From assembly GCF_014207705.1 (NCBI RefSeq), contig NZ_JACHIU010000001.1, forward strand, positions 4,270,501 through 4,334,500: DNA of 64,000 nucleotides, written 5' to 3'. This document shows positions 45,423 through 52,805 of the stretch, one piece after another. The notes beneath the pieces are model-generated. The model saw only the letters and a program-made list of their open reading frames with translations. It was not told the origin of the DNA and ran no database searches. Numbering within the stretch: position 1 is the first letter of the stretch; each line of letters starts with the position of its first letter. The position numbers and the translations under genes are program-made. Source of the DNA: Sphaerisporangium rubeum (lineage in GTDB: Bacteria > Actinomycetota > Actinomycetes > Streptosporangiales > Streptosporangiaceae).

Positions 45423-46361
45423 ATGCACACCGTCGCCGTCCTCGCGCTGGACCAGGTGATCCCGTTCGACCTCTCCACTCCCATCGAGGTGTTCACCCGC
45501 ACCCGCCTCCCCGACGGCCGTCCCGCTTACCGGGTACGGGTCTGCGCCGAGCACCCCGACGTGAACGCCGGCTTCTTCACCCTGCGCACCACCTGGGGCC
45601 TGGACGCACTGGCGGACGCGGACACGATCATCGTGCCCGGCACCACCCACCCCGCCGGCCCCCCGTCCCCGGCCGTCCGTGACGCACTCGCCGGAGCCGC
45701 CGCCGACGGCACCCGCATCGCCTCCATCTGCACCGGCACCTTCACCCTCGCCGCCGCCGGACTACTCAGCGGCCTGCGCGCCACCACCCACTGGATGGCC
45801 GCCACCCGACTCGCCACCACCTACCCCGACATCGACGTCGACCCAGATGTCCTCTACGTCGACAACGGCCGGATCCTCACCTCGGCCGGCGCCGCGGCAG
45901 GACTGGACCTCTGCCTCCACATGATCCGCCGCGACCACGGCTCCGCCGTCGCCGCCGACGCGGCCCGCCTGTCCGTCATGCCCCTGGAACGCGAAGGCGG
46001 CCAGTCCCAGTTCATCGTCCAGCAGTACCCACCCACCCCCCGCGGCTCCACCATGGAACCCCTCCTGCGCTGGCTCGACGACAACCTCACCCGGGACCTC
46101 ACCCTCACCGACATCGCTCACCAAGCCGGCACAAGCACCCGCACCCTGATACGGCGCTTCCGCCAGGAAACCGGCACCACACCCGCGCAATGGCTCCACC
46201 GAGCCCGCATCCGCCAGGCGCAGCACCTACTGGAAACCACCGACCACTCGATAGAACGCATCGCGGCCCAGGCAGGCTTCGGCTCCCCCACCGCCTTCCG
46301 CGAGCGCTTCAAACGCGTCGTCGGCGTCAGCCCTCACACCTACCGGAACAATTTCACGTGA
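45423..46361 (+). CDS. GlxA-family AraC-type transcriptional regulator with DJ-1/PfpI domain (Cys form)
   Basis: This 312-residue protein has an N-terminal DJ-1/PfpI domain (about 1-165), with the nucleophile-elbow cysteine Cys103 in ASICTGTFTLA. The C-terminal AraC HTH pair (about 215-310) has LTLTDIAHQAGTSTRTLIRRF and IERIAAQAGFGSPTAFRERF. Upstream codons to 44751 are open but belong to the opposite gene. ATG 45423 is chosen because it matches the family start and the leaderless promoter; ATG 45402 is an alternative. It may control its own gene through the overlapping repeat. Confidence 0.9.
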   Translation: MHTVAVLALDQVIPFDLSTPIEVFTRTRLPDGRPAYRVRVCAEHPDVNAGFFTLRTTWGLDALADADTIIVPGTTHPAGPPSPAVRDALAGAAADGTRIASICTGTFTLAAAGLLSGLRATTHWMAATRLATTYPDIDVDPDVLYVDNGRILTSAGAAAGLDLCLHMIRRDHGSAVAADAARLSVMPLEREGGQSQFIVQQYPPTPRGSTMEPLLRWLDDNLTRDLTLTDIAHQAGTSTRTLIRRFRQETGTTPAQWLHRARIRQAQHLLETTDHSIERIAAQAGFGSPTAFRERFKRVVGVSPHTYRNNFT

Positions 46362-46415
46362 ACCGGATGCGCCGGCGGAAAGCAGCAGTTCGGCAACCGG
46401 ACGGCGTATTCGCTC

Positions 46416-46451
46416 GGTACGGCAGGTACGGCAGGTACGGCAGGTACGGCG
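46416..46451. repeat. tandem repeat, four copies of a 9-bp unit
   Basis: GGTACGGCA is repeated four times (46416-46451), the last copy ending in G. It lies in the 130-bp gap between the converging GlxA and VOC genes. No stem-loop terminator is evident there. Unit number could vary between strains. Confidence 0.85.
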
Positions 46452-46491
46452 GCCGGAGCGGCGCTTCGGACCCTGGCTCACGACGCAGCTC

Positions 46492-46902
46492 TCAGTCGCG
46501 CTTCGACCAGCTCAGACCCTGGTCGGTCCAAATGGCGCTCCTGTTGCGGCACAGGCAGAAGGGATGGCCGATCGGGTCGGTGTAGACCCGCCAGCCGTAG
46601 CCGTCGGGGTCGACGAAATCCTGCTGCATCGTCGCGCCGAGTTCGAGCACACGGCGCTGCTCGACCTCGATCTCGTCCACTTCGAAGTCCAGGTGGAACT
46701 GCTTGGGGTGCTCGCTGTCCGGCCACCGCGGAGCGCGGTAGTCCTCCACCCGAATAAAAGCCAGCTCAACCTCACCGAACTGGATACCGGCCCAGTTCTC
46801 GTCGCTACCGTCCTTGATCGGCCGGCCCGTCACCTCGGAGTAGAAGGCCGCCAGCTTCATGGTGTCCGGACAGTCGATGATGAAATCGGTGAGTCGCAGC
46901 AT
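46492..46902 (-). CDS. VOC (glyoxalase/bleomycin-resistance) superfamily protein
   Basis: The protein has 136 residues from ATG 46902; the open frame continues upstream but the domain starts here. It shows paired beta-alpha-beta-beta-beta modules: RLTDFIIDCPDTMKLAAFYSEVTGRPI, KQFHLDFEV (possible metal His), and DPDGYGWRVYTDPIGHPFCLCR. Single-domain VOC proteins of this type (glyoxalase-like domain) can bind antibiotics or act on small metabolites; the role is unknown. It lies 76 bp downstream of the GAPDH gene on the same strand. Confidence 0.88.
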   Translation of the reverse strand: MLRLTDFIIDCPDTMKLAAFYSEVTGRPIKDGSDENWAGIQFGEVELAFIRVEDYRAPRWPDSEHPKQFHLDFEVDEIEVEQRRVLELGATMQQDFVDPDGYGWRVYTDPIGHPFCLCRNRSAIWTDQGLSWSKRD

Positions 46903-46978
46903 CCCGCGATCCTGCCACAAGATGGCGAGGCGGCCGCCGCTGCGGGGCGACGCGGATCTCAGGACCGTCTTGGATCGG

Positions 46979-47977
46979 TCAGTCGCGTGCGAGCAGTTCG
47001 AGTGTGTCGACGACGCGGTTGGAGAAGCCCCACTCGTTGTCGTACCAGGCCACCACCTTGACGTGCCTGCCGTCGACGCGGGTGAGTGCGGCGTCGAAGA
47101 TCGAGGACGCGGGGTGGCCGGTGATGTCGCTGGAGACCAGCGGCTCGTCGGCGTACTCCAGGATGCCCTTGAGCCTGCCACCGGCGGCGGCGTGGTAGGC
47201 CGCGAGCACCTCGTCGCGGGTGACCGCGCGAGAGACCGTGGTGTTCAACTCCACGATCGAACCCACGGGGACCGGTACGCGGATCGAGTCACCCGACAGC
47301 CTGCCGTCGAGGTTCGGCAGCACCAACCCGATGGCCTTCGCGGCGCCGGTGGTGGTGGGCACGATGTTCACGCCTGCGGCGCGAGCGCGGCGCAGGTCGC
47401 GGTGGGGGCCGTCCTGCAGGTTCTGCTCTTGCGTGTAGGCATGCACCGTGGTCATGAAGCCGTGCTCGATGCCGGCCAGATCGTCGAGCACGGATGCCAG
47501 CGGAGCCAGCGCGTTCGTGGTGCACGAGGCGTTCGAGATGATCACATGCTCGGCCGGGTCGTACGCTTCGGTGTTCACACCGTAGGCGAGCGTGACGTCG
47601 GCGCCGTCGGAAGGGGCGCTCACCAGCACGCGTCTGGCACCGGCCTTGATGTGAGCGCCGGCGGCGGCCGCCGCGGTGAAGCGGCCGGTGGACTCCAGCA
47701 CGATGTCGACACCCAGTTCGGCCCACGGCAGGTTGACCGGTTCGCGTTCGGAGAGCACCGTGACGCGGCGGCCGTCGACCACGAGCTCGGCTCCGTCCAC
47801 CTCGACCGAGCGGCCGAGACGGCCGAACGAGCTGTCATATTTGAGCAGGTGCGCGAGGGTCTGAGGAGCGCTGAGGTCGTTGACGGCGACCACTTCGAGG
47901 TCGCTGTCGCGCTCAAGCAGTGCGCGGAGGGTGTTGCGTCCGATACGGCCGAATCCGTTGACGGCGATGCGGGTCAT
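46979..47977 (-). CDS. gap: glyceraldehyde-3-phosphate dehydrogenase (solitary copy)
   Basis: The 332-residue enzyme has the NAD fold start MTRIAVNGFGRIGRNTL, catalytic Cys152 in SNASCTTNALAP, His179 in TTVHAYTQEQ and C-terminal WYDNEWGFSNRVVD. It oxidises glyceraldehyde-3-phosphate to 1,3-bisphosphoglycerate. ND at residues 33-34 suggests NAD rather than NADP use. No pgk or tpi gene is adjacent, so this is probably a second isozyme and not the main glycolytic copy. ATG 47977 has AAAGGA upstream. An AraC-type regulator gene and a 16-bp direct repeat lie just upstream. Confidence 0.96.
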   Translation of the reverse strand: MTRIAVNGFGRIGRNTLRALLERDSDLEVVAVNDLSAPQTLAHLLKYDSSFGRLGRSVEVDGAELVVDGRRVTVLSEREPVNLPWAELGVDIVLESTGRFTAAAAAGAHIKAGARRVLVSAPSDGADVTLAYGVNTEAYDPAEHVIISNASCTTNALAPLASVLDDLAGIEHGFMTTVHAYTQEQNLQDGPHRDLRRARAAGVNIVPTTTGAAKAIGLVLPNLDGRLSGDSIRVPVPVGSIVELNTTVSRAVTRDEVLAAYHAAAGGRLKGILEYADEPLVSSDITGHPASSIFDAALTRVDGRHVKVVAWYDNEWGFSNRVVDTLELLARD

Positions 47978-48051
47978 TGAGAGTCCTTTCGCTACGACCT
48001 CCATGATCGGCATCCGGGTCTCAGCCTGACAGTGGCCTGAGCGACATGGGT

Positions 48052-48100
48052 CGCAAGGATCACGCCATAACCTCCGCCACCGGCCGCAAGGATCTCGCCA
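48052..48100. promoter_or_regulatory. direct repeat pair between gap and the AraC-type regulator
   Basis: CGCAAGGATCACGCCA (48052-48067) and CGCAAGGATCTCGCCA (48085-48100) share 15 of 16 bases and are 33 bp apart, three helical turns. They lie 75-123 bp upstream of the gap start, at the 3-prime edge of the regulator gene. AraC-type proteins commonly bind direct repeats on one helix face, so this is a candidate binding site of the neighbouring regulator. Confidence 0.55.
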
Positions 48101-48109
48101 ACGTGGCGT

Positions 48110-49057
48110 TCAGGCAGAAAAGGTGTGACGGTACTCCGTCGGGGAGGTGCCGAGAATGCGTTGGAAGTGCAGACGCAGGTTCGCGCCGGTGCCGAGCCCG
48201 ACGCGGTCGGCGATCTGCTCCACGCCTAGATCGGTGCGTTCGAGCAGTTCGCGCGCCAGGTCCACCCGAGCCCGGAGCACCCACTGCATCGGCGTGTAGC
48301 CGGTGTCCTGCTTGAACCGCCGGGAGAAGGTGCGCGCCGACACCTTCGCGTTGCGTGCCAGCACCTCGAGGGTCAACGGCTCGGCGAGGTGCGCGAGGGC
48401 CCACTCACGCGTGCTCGCGAACAGGTCGCCAAGCGGCTCGGGCACGCTCCGGGGAACGTACTGCGCCTGGCCCCCGCTGCGATAGGGCGCCGCCACCAGC
48501 CGTCTCGCCACGTGGTTGGAGAGCGTGACGCCATGATCGCGCCGCACCAAGTGCAGGCACAGGTCGATGCCGGATGCCGCACCCGCCGACGTGAGCACGT
48601 CGCCCTCGTCCACGAACAGCACGTTCTCGTCCACCTGTACGAGCGGATGCTTCTTGGCGAGGGCCTTGGTGTAGTGCCAGTGCGTCGTGGCCCGCTTGCC
48701 GTCGAGCAGGCCCGTCGCCGCCAGCGCGAACGCCCCTGTGGAGATCGCCGCGAGCCGGGTCCCGTGCTCATGGGCTGCCATGAGCGCTTCGACGACCGTC
48801 GCCGGCGGTTCTGTGGTCACCGGCTCCCGAAAGCCGGGGATGAAGATGGTGCCGGCGTGCTCCAAGGCGTCGAGCCCCTCGGCCACGTGATACGAGAGGC
48901 CGTCGCCGCCGGTCACCAGTCCGGGTGCGGCGCCGCACACCCGCACCTCGTACGGCATGCTCGGCCGGTTGGCGAACACCTGCGCCGGGATGCCGACATC
49001 GAGCGGCTTCGCGCCTTCGAGCACGAGCACCGCGACCTGGGGGTTCCTCCGGGTCAT
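48110..49057 (-). CDS. GlxA-family AraC-type regulator with DJ-1/PfpI domain (Ser at the nucleophile position)
   Basis: The protein has 315 residues from ATG 49057, with GAAGGAG upstream. The DJ-1/PfpI-like sensor covers about 1-170. The elbow reads AAISTGAFALA, with Ser106 where its relative at 45423 has Cys103. The AraC HTH pair includes LTLEVLARNAKVSARTFSRRFKQ and GVEQIADRVGLGTGANLRLHF. It lies upstream of gap on the same strand, with repeats between, so control of gap is likely. The Ser may mean ligand binding rather than cysteine chemistry. Confidence 0.9.
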   Translation of the reverse strand: MTRRNPQVAVLVLEGAKPLDVGIPAQVFANRPSMPYEVRVCGAAPGLVTGGDGLSYHVAEGLDALEHAGTIFIPGFREPVTTEPPATVVEALMAAHEHGTRLAAISTGAFALAATGLLDGKRATTHWHYTKALAKKHPLVQVDENVLFVDEGDVLTSAGAASGIDLCLHLVRRDHGVTLSNHVARRLVAAPYRSGGQAQYVPRSVPEPLGDLFASTREWALAHLAEPLTLEVLARNAKVSARTFSRRFKQDTGYTPMQWVLRARVDLARELLERTDLGVEQIADRVGLGTGANLRLHFQRILGTSPTEYRHTFSA

Positions 49058-49225
49058 CGTTCTCCTTCGGCACTTCCGCGATCGACGGGCATTTGCTCGC
49101 ACCCGCATCCTTCACTGCACCTTTTCAACCGGTCCTCGCAGGCCGGAGGCGGGTCGTCGAACCTCCGTCGCGGCCTCACACCTGAGGGTGACATCGCCCC
49201 TGCTCGCCATAGCGCACCACCAGGT

Positions 49226-49410
49226 GGTAGTGGCGTAGTCGTGTTCCATGCGGTAGAGCCGTGTGACGGTCTGGCTGGAGAAGTGCACGGTCGTGCCGGG
49301 GCCGCAGTCCAGCCCGATACGGTAACAGTCTCCCTGGAGGACACCGCCGCCGGCCGACATGAACATCACGTACGGCATGCCGGGCCGGTCCGCGTCCGGG
49401 TGCAGCGAAC
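49226..49410 (-). pseudogene. urease accessory protein UreD, fragment
   Basis: An open stretch on the minus strand encodes PGMPYVMFMSAGGGVLQGD, then LDCGPGTTVHFSSQ and TRLYRMEHDYAT. This is the conserved centre-N-terminal block of UreD/UreH (GG-x-x-x-GD, then Q-x-x-x-R-x-YR). Neither a proper N-terminus nor the remaining 150 or so residues are present in frame, and no urease genes are near. It is a relic rather than a working nickel chaperone. Confidence 0.55.
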
Positions 49411-49590
49411 AGGCGGTGTAGGCATATCGCCTCCCGCCGGCCGACGAAGTCCGCGACATCGGTGACGCCGGTGTGATCGTCGGGCCATCCCGGACCGCGG
49501 TGTGCGGGCACGCGCCGGGTTCGACACCGACGACCACTCCGGGTCGAGCGTACTTGCCAGGGTGCGGCGGACCGACGCGGAAGACCACAG

Positions 49591-49776
49591 CTTCCGCGTA
49601 TGAACCGCGGCCGGCCCACAGCCCGCCACCAGGATGTCGGCCTCCCCGACGATCGCCACCAGCCCGATCGTCCGCGAATGGCAGTAGGTCACCGTGGCGT
49701 CCCCGGCCGGCAACAACATCCCGACCGGCTTACCAAGAACGGCGCTGCGTCCCAGCACTACAGTCCGCTTCCCCAC
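49591..49776 (-). pseudogene. FolD (methylenetetrahydrofolate dehydrogenase/cyclohydrolase), fragment
   Basis: From GTG 49776 the minus strand encodes about 55 residues with the FolD NADP-domain signatures GRSAVLGKPVGMLL, ATVTYCHSRT and EADILVAGCG. The catalytic N-terminal domain and the C-terminus are missing, and the frame continues into unrelated sequence. It lies beside the UreD fragment, so several deletions or insertions probably met here. Confidence 0.6.
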
Positions 49777-49991
49777 GAGTCGCCGCGACCGAGCGCTTCG
49801 CCAGTCCGGAACCTATTCCGCCTGCATCCGACTCAGAACACCGCTCGGTAGAACCTCGCGTTCAGTAGCGATCACCATCACCGTCCGGGGTATTTCGGTC
49901 CGGGCTGTCCTTCGGGATGGCGGAGACGGCTGGACCAGCCATTGTTCATCGTCCATTCTGACGTCTCCGAAACAGTTGGGAGGCATGCGAC

Positions 49992-50537
49992 ATGCGCTTA
50001 TTGCGGAAAACCGCAACATCCTCGATCGCCACCCTGGTGCTTATGCTGGGTCTGATCGTGCCGTCCGCGCCGGCGTCCGCCGCCACGACCGGCCCGTACC
50101 TCCTCCGCGTCCGGCACACCGGCATGTGCCTGGAAGTGGCAGGGGCCTCTACCAGCAACGGCGCGTCGATCCAGCAGGCTCCCTGCACGTACGCGGCGAA
50201 CCAGAAATGGCTCATGAACGCGCCGTGTGGTTCCAACTGCTACGTCAACTGGGTCAACCAGAACAGCGGCAAGTGCCTGGACCTCACAACCAGGCCTAAC
50301 AAGATCAACGGCTCCTGGACGATGCAATGGGACTGCGACTCCGGCGTCAGCCAGCGCTTCCAGGTCCTCCCGACCGGCGCCACACTGGGCGGCCTGCCCC
50401 TCTACCACGTTCGCACGACCTGCTGCTCGGTCCTGTACCTCAACATCTCGGGCTCCTCGCCGTCCGCAGGAGCCCCTGCGCTGGTCAACCTCTATCCCGG
50501 TGACAGCGCCTGGAACGCACAGTTCACTCTCCAGTAG
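49992..50537 (+). CDS. secreted ricin-type beta-trefoil lectin domain protein
   Basis: This 181-residue protein has a signal peptide (residues 1-30, ending PASA) and then one RICIN domain. Trefoil repeats include GMCLEVAGASTSNGASIQQAPC with NQKWLM (QxW), GKCLDLTT and VSQRFQV. Cysteines in CGSNC, TTCCS and CDSG suggest disulfides. It probably binds carbohydrate outside the cell. No catalytic domain is attached. GGGAGG at 49978 precedes ATG 49992 by 8 bases. Confidence 0.88.
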   Translation: MRLLRKTATSSIATLVLMLGLIVPSAPASAATTGPYLLRVRHTGMCLEVAGASTSNGASIQQAPCTYAANQKWLMNAPCGSNCYVNWVNQNSGKCLDLTTRPNKINGSWTMQWDCDSGVSQRFQVLPTGATLGGLPLYHVRTTCCSVLYLNISGSSPSAGAPALVNLYPGDSAWNAQFTLQ

Positions 50538-50643
50538 CGCGGACTGAACGTTTCACCAAAGCGCCATTCACGGCCGGCCTATCGGAGCCGGGAAAAATTC
50601 GGACCGTAATCGCGGAACGTGACTTCAGGTAGCGATCAACAGC

Positions 50644-50678
50644 CGGCAGCCCGAAGGAATCTCCCCCTTGGGCTGCCG
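50644..50678. terminator. hairpin, probable terminator
   Basis: Nine-base arms CGGCAGCCC (50644-50652) and GGGCTGCCG (50670-50678) surround a 17-base loop. It lies about 105 bp past the lectin stop and about 150 bp past the DUF397 relic stop on the other strand, so it could serve either. The remaining sequence 50538-50831 shows no supported gene. Confidence 0.5.
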
Positions 50679-50831
50679 CAGATCCATGCGGACTCGGGCC
50701 GCCTGAATTCCTCCGTCCCCACCAACACAGTGGCCGGAAACGACGAAGTACCACTCTCCCGAGCGATCCACCCAGCCCTGCCGGCACTCCGCTCAACAAT
50801 GCGCCGGGGCAATTGGATCACGAAGGACAGC

Positions 50832-51011
50832 TCACACCGGCCGGCCGAATTCGCTGGACTTGAGTCTCACGGTGAATATCTTCCACTCACCGGCCGAGAC
50901 TCCGAGCGTCGGCCCTGCCGGGGTCTTGCTGTCGCGGACGACCCGGTTGCCGTCAGCGAGTTGTGCCGCCTCTACACAGTTGTCGTTTGCCCCTGAATAG
51001 CTGTCTGGCCA
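50832..51011 (-). pseudogene. DUF397 domain protein lacking its start
   Basis: The minus strand from 51011 to the TGA at 50832 encodes WPDSYSGANDNCVEAAQL, then VVRDSKTPAGPTLGVSAGEWKIF and a short tail. This is the complete DUF397 core (SYSG-x-N-x-NCVEVA, VRDSK-x-P-x-GP, EW-x-x-F). An in-frame TGA (51014-51012) stands immediately before it, and no ATG, GTG or TTG follows before the core. The usual XRE-regulator partner is also absent. The 11-bp target site of the IS element lies 150 bp away. Confidence 0.7.
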
Positions 51012-51166
51012 TCAGGTGGGGGATGTGACCCGCACAAGACGGCAAGCCCGGTAAGACGGTCTGGTTCATTCTCGCGGGGACCGTCGAGCAGGGATCCCGT
51101 GACCGTGATCGCCGGTGCCGGCTCGTCTACGGTGGCCGGCCCGTGGGGGTGTCCGGGGAGCGAGGG

Positions 51167-51177
51167 GGGCGGAGCCC
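51167..51177. repeat. target-site duplication, left copy
   Basis: GGGCGGAGCCC immediately outside the left inverted repeat. An identical 11-mer flanks the right end at 52686-52696, the duplication length expected for IS4-family elements. Confidence 0.85.
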
Positions 51178-51198
51178 CAATGCCGGGAAGTTAGGCGG
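51178..51198. repeat. IS4-family left terminal inverted repeat
   Basis: It begins CAATGCCGGGAAGTTA followed by GGCGG. The transposase stop codon (TAA, 51193-51191) lies inside it. It matches the right end except for one inserted A. Confidence 0.88.
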
Positions 51199-52573
51199 CG
51201 AGGGTGAGTGTCAAGGGGCTGCGGATGGTGATGGTGTAGCTGGCGGTTTTGGGTTTGGGGTCGGGGTGTGTTTGTCGGAAGGGGTAGCGGACTTTGGGAC
51301 GGTTTTTGACGCGTGGGCTGGTCCTTGGGCGTCGGGTTGCGGGCATGGGCCGGTTGGTGAGCATGGTGAGGGTGTAGGCCCAGTCCTGGGGGGCGTGGCG
51401 GGGCTGGGTGCCGTGTGCGGTGATGATGGTGTCGCGGGTGGTGTGCAGGGTGGTGGTGAAGCTGATCTGGTCGGGGTCCAGGCCGGTGTCCAGGGCGGCG
51501 TGGCAGGCCAGGCGGCGTAGCAGGTGGTGGGTGAGCAGCAGGGCGTAGAACTCCTGGACGATGCCGGGGACGGTGCGTGATCGCAGGGGTCGCAGTGATC
51601 CTTTGTGGATGGCTTTGAGGCCGTATAACGCGGTTTCGATCTCCCAGCGCTGGTGGTAGCAGGCCACAAGGTCGGCGGCGGGGTGGGTGCGGTGGTCCAG
51701 CAGGGTGGTCATGAGCTTGTAGGTCTGGTGGCGTGTGGTGCCGTCGGCGAGGGTCACGGTGATGGTGGCCTCGATGATGCGCACCATCTCGCGCAGGTGC
51801 CGTTCGTGCTTGTGGCCGCGGCGCATGGCCAGGTAGGACCCATCGGGGAGGTGTGCGATCACGGTGGGGGCCAAGGTAGCGGTGGCGCGCCACAAAAGGT
51901 GGGCCCCGGTCTGGCGGGCCGACCGCCACAGCCCAAGACCGATGAACCGGCGATCGGCAAGCAGCAGCATCCCCGGCGCAAGAGCGCCCAGCATCCGTTC
52001 CACCAATGCCGACTCACTCGTGCGGCAATGCCCGAACACCGCGTCCATGACGGCCCGGGTCCCGCACTCGATGGTGAGCGCGAACGCCATCTGCGGCGCA
52101 CCCTCGCGCCCGCTGCCGTGCACCGGAGCCCCGAACTCCTTACGCACCGCCGCCTCATCGGCCAGATCCAGCGTGGAACCGTCCCAGGCCACCAGCCGCA
52201 ACCCCCGCCACCACACCCCCGGCGTCGCAACCGGGGCAACCGGACCGCGCAGCCGATCGAACAACATCCGTACCGGCGCCTCACCCAGCCGTGCTCTGGC
52301 CTGACGCAACGCCGCCGCCGACGGCACCCCCACCCCCCGCACCGAACAACACAACGCCCGCCACACCCCTGCATACCCCCGCTCCGGGAACAAGGTCATC
52401 GCCAAGACGAAAAACACCACCACCCGTGCAGGCAACACCCGCACCCGCCGCTCACCTCGCCGGCACTCCACAAGCACCTCATCCACCAACTCCACCGGCA
52501 CCCCGTCACTCAGCACCCCAAGATGCGCCGGAGCCCACACACACCCACCCACCGGCATGACACACTCACACAC
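51191..52573 (-). CDS. IS4-family DDE transposase
   Basis: The protein has about 460 residues from GTG 52573, four bases after AGGAG; ATG 52558 and TTG 52612 are alternatives. The N-terminal IS4 domain (HLGVLSDGVPVELVDEVL, FFVLAMTLFPERGYAGVW) precedes the catalytic core. The first Asp is in VAWDGSTLDLAD, the second in LLLADRRFIG. The IS4 signature Y-x2-R-x3-E-x6-K is fully met by YHQRWEIETALYGLK. All catalytic residues are present, so the enzyme should be active. Its translation start is enclosed by an inverted repeat (52576-52630). Confidence 0.95.
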   Translation of the reverse strand: MCECVMPVGGCVWAPAHLGVLSDGVPVELVDEVLVECRRGERRVRVLPARVVVFFVLAMTLFPERGYAGVWRALCCSVRGVGVPSAAALRQARARLGEAPVRMLFDRLRGPVAPVATPGVWWRGLRLVAWDGSTLDLADEAAVRKEFGAPVHGSGREGAPQMAFALTIECGTRAVMDAVFGHCRTSESALVERMLGALAPGMLLLADRRFIGLGLWRSARQTGAHLLWRATATLAPTVIAHLPDGSYLAMRRGHKHERHLREMVRIIEATITVTLADGTTRHQTYKLMTTLLDHRTHPAADLVACYHQRWEIETALYGLKAIHKGSLRPLRSRTVPGIVQEFYALLLTHHLLRRLACHAALDTGLDPDQISFTTTLHTTRDTIITAHGTQPRHAPQDWAYTLTMLTNRPMPATRRPRTSPRVKNRPKVRYPFRQTHPDPKPKTASYTITIRSPLTLTLAA

Positions 52574-52575
52574 AC

Positions 52576-52630
52576 GGAGCTCCTGCCTACGAACGAGATC
52601 TTGGTCGATCAACGTTCTAGCAGGAGCTCC
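52576..52630. promoter_or_regulatory. inverted repeat masking the transposase ribosome-binding site
   Basis: GGAGCTCCTGC (52576-52586) and GCAGGAGCTCC (52620-52630) are perfect 11-bp complements, 33 bp apart. The arm nearer the gene contains the AGGAG that precedes the transposase GTG. A transcript entering from outside would fold and hide this site. One that starts between the arms would not. Confidence 0.65.
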
Positions 52631-52663
52631 ATCCTCATCTCAGCGCTATTGACAACCAACCCC

Positions 52664-52685
52664 CCGCCTTAACTTCCCGGCATTG
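52664..52685. repeat. IS4-family right terminal inverted repeat
   Basis: Read on the minus strand it begins CAATGCCGGGAAGTTA followed by AGGCGG, pairing with the left end. Confidence 0.88.
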
Positions 52686-52696
52686 GGGCGGAGCCC
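52686..52696. repeat. target-site duplication, right copy
   Basis: GGGCGGAGCCC, identical to 51167-51177. Joining the two flanks restores GAGGGGGGCGGAGCCCTC, itself an inverted repeat. Confidence 0.85.
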
Positions 52697-52805
52697 TCTG
52701 GGAAACACAGCCCGAGCGGGAAGGCGCTCTGCGCCTGGAGGGGAGGACCATGCCGTAGGCGGTGTGGCTTTTCCCTGCCTCGCGGTGTGCGGAGATCGGG
52801 GTTCG

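Larger units (their letters stand above)
51178..52685 (-). mobile_element. intact IS4-family insertion sequence, 1508 bp
   Basis: The element has terminal inverted repeats that share their first 16 bases (CAATGCCGGGAAGTTA) and continue with GGCGG on the left and AGGCGG on the right. It has an 11-bp direct target duplication and a single full-length DDE transposase gene on the minus strand. Both ends and the open reading frame are complete, and the two target copies are identical. The insertion is thus probably recent and the element may still be able to move. Confidence 0.9.

Noticed and set aside
46416-46451. CRISPR-like array
   Set aside because: The repeats are contiguous 9-mers without spacers, only four copies, and there are no cas genes.
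50538-50831. Short open frames on both strands between the lectin gene and the DUF397 relic
   Set aside because: None has a ribosome-binding site, domain or codon pattern that supports coding; only a hairpin is convincing.
51178-52685. Possibility that the IS element is a decayed remnant
   Set aside because: Both inverted repeats, the 11-bp target duplication and all transposase catalytic motifs are intact.
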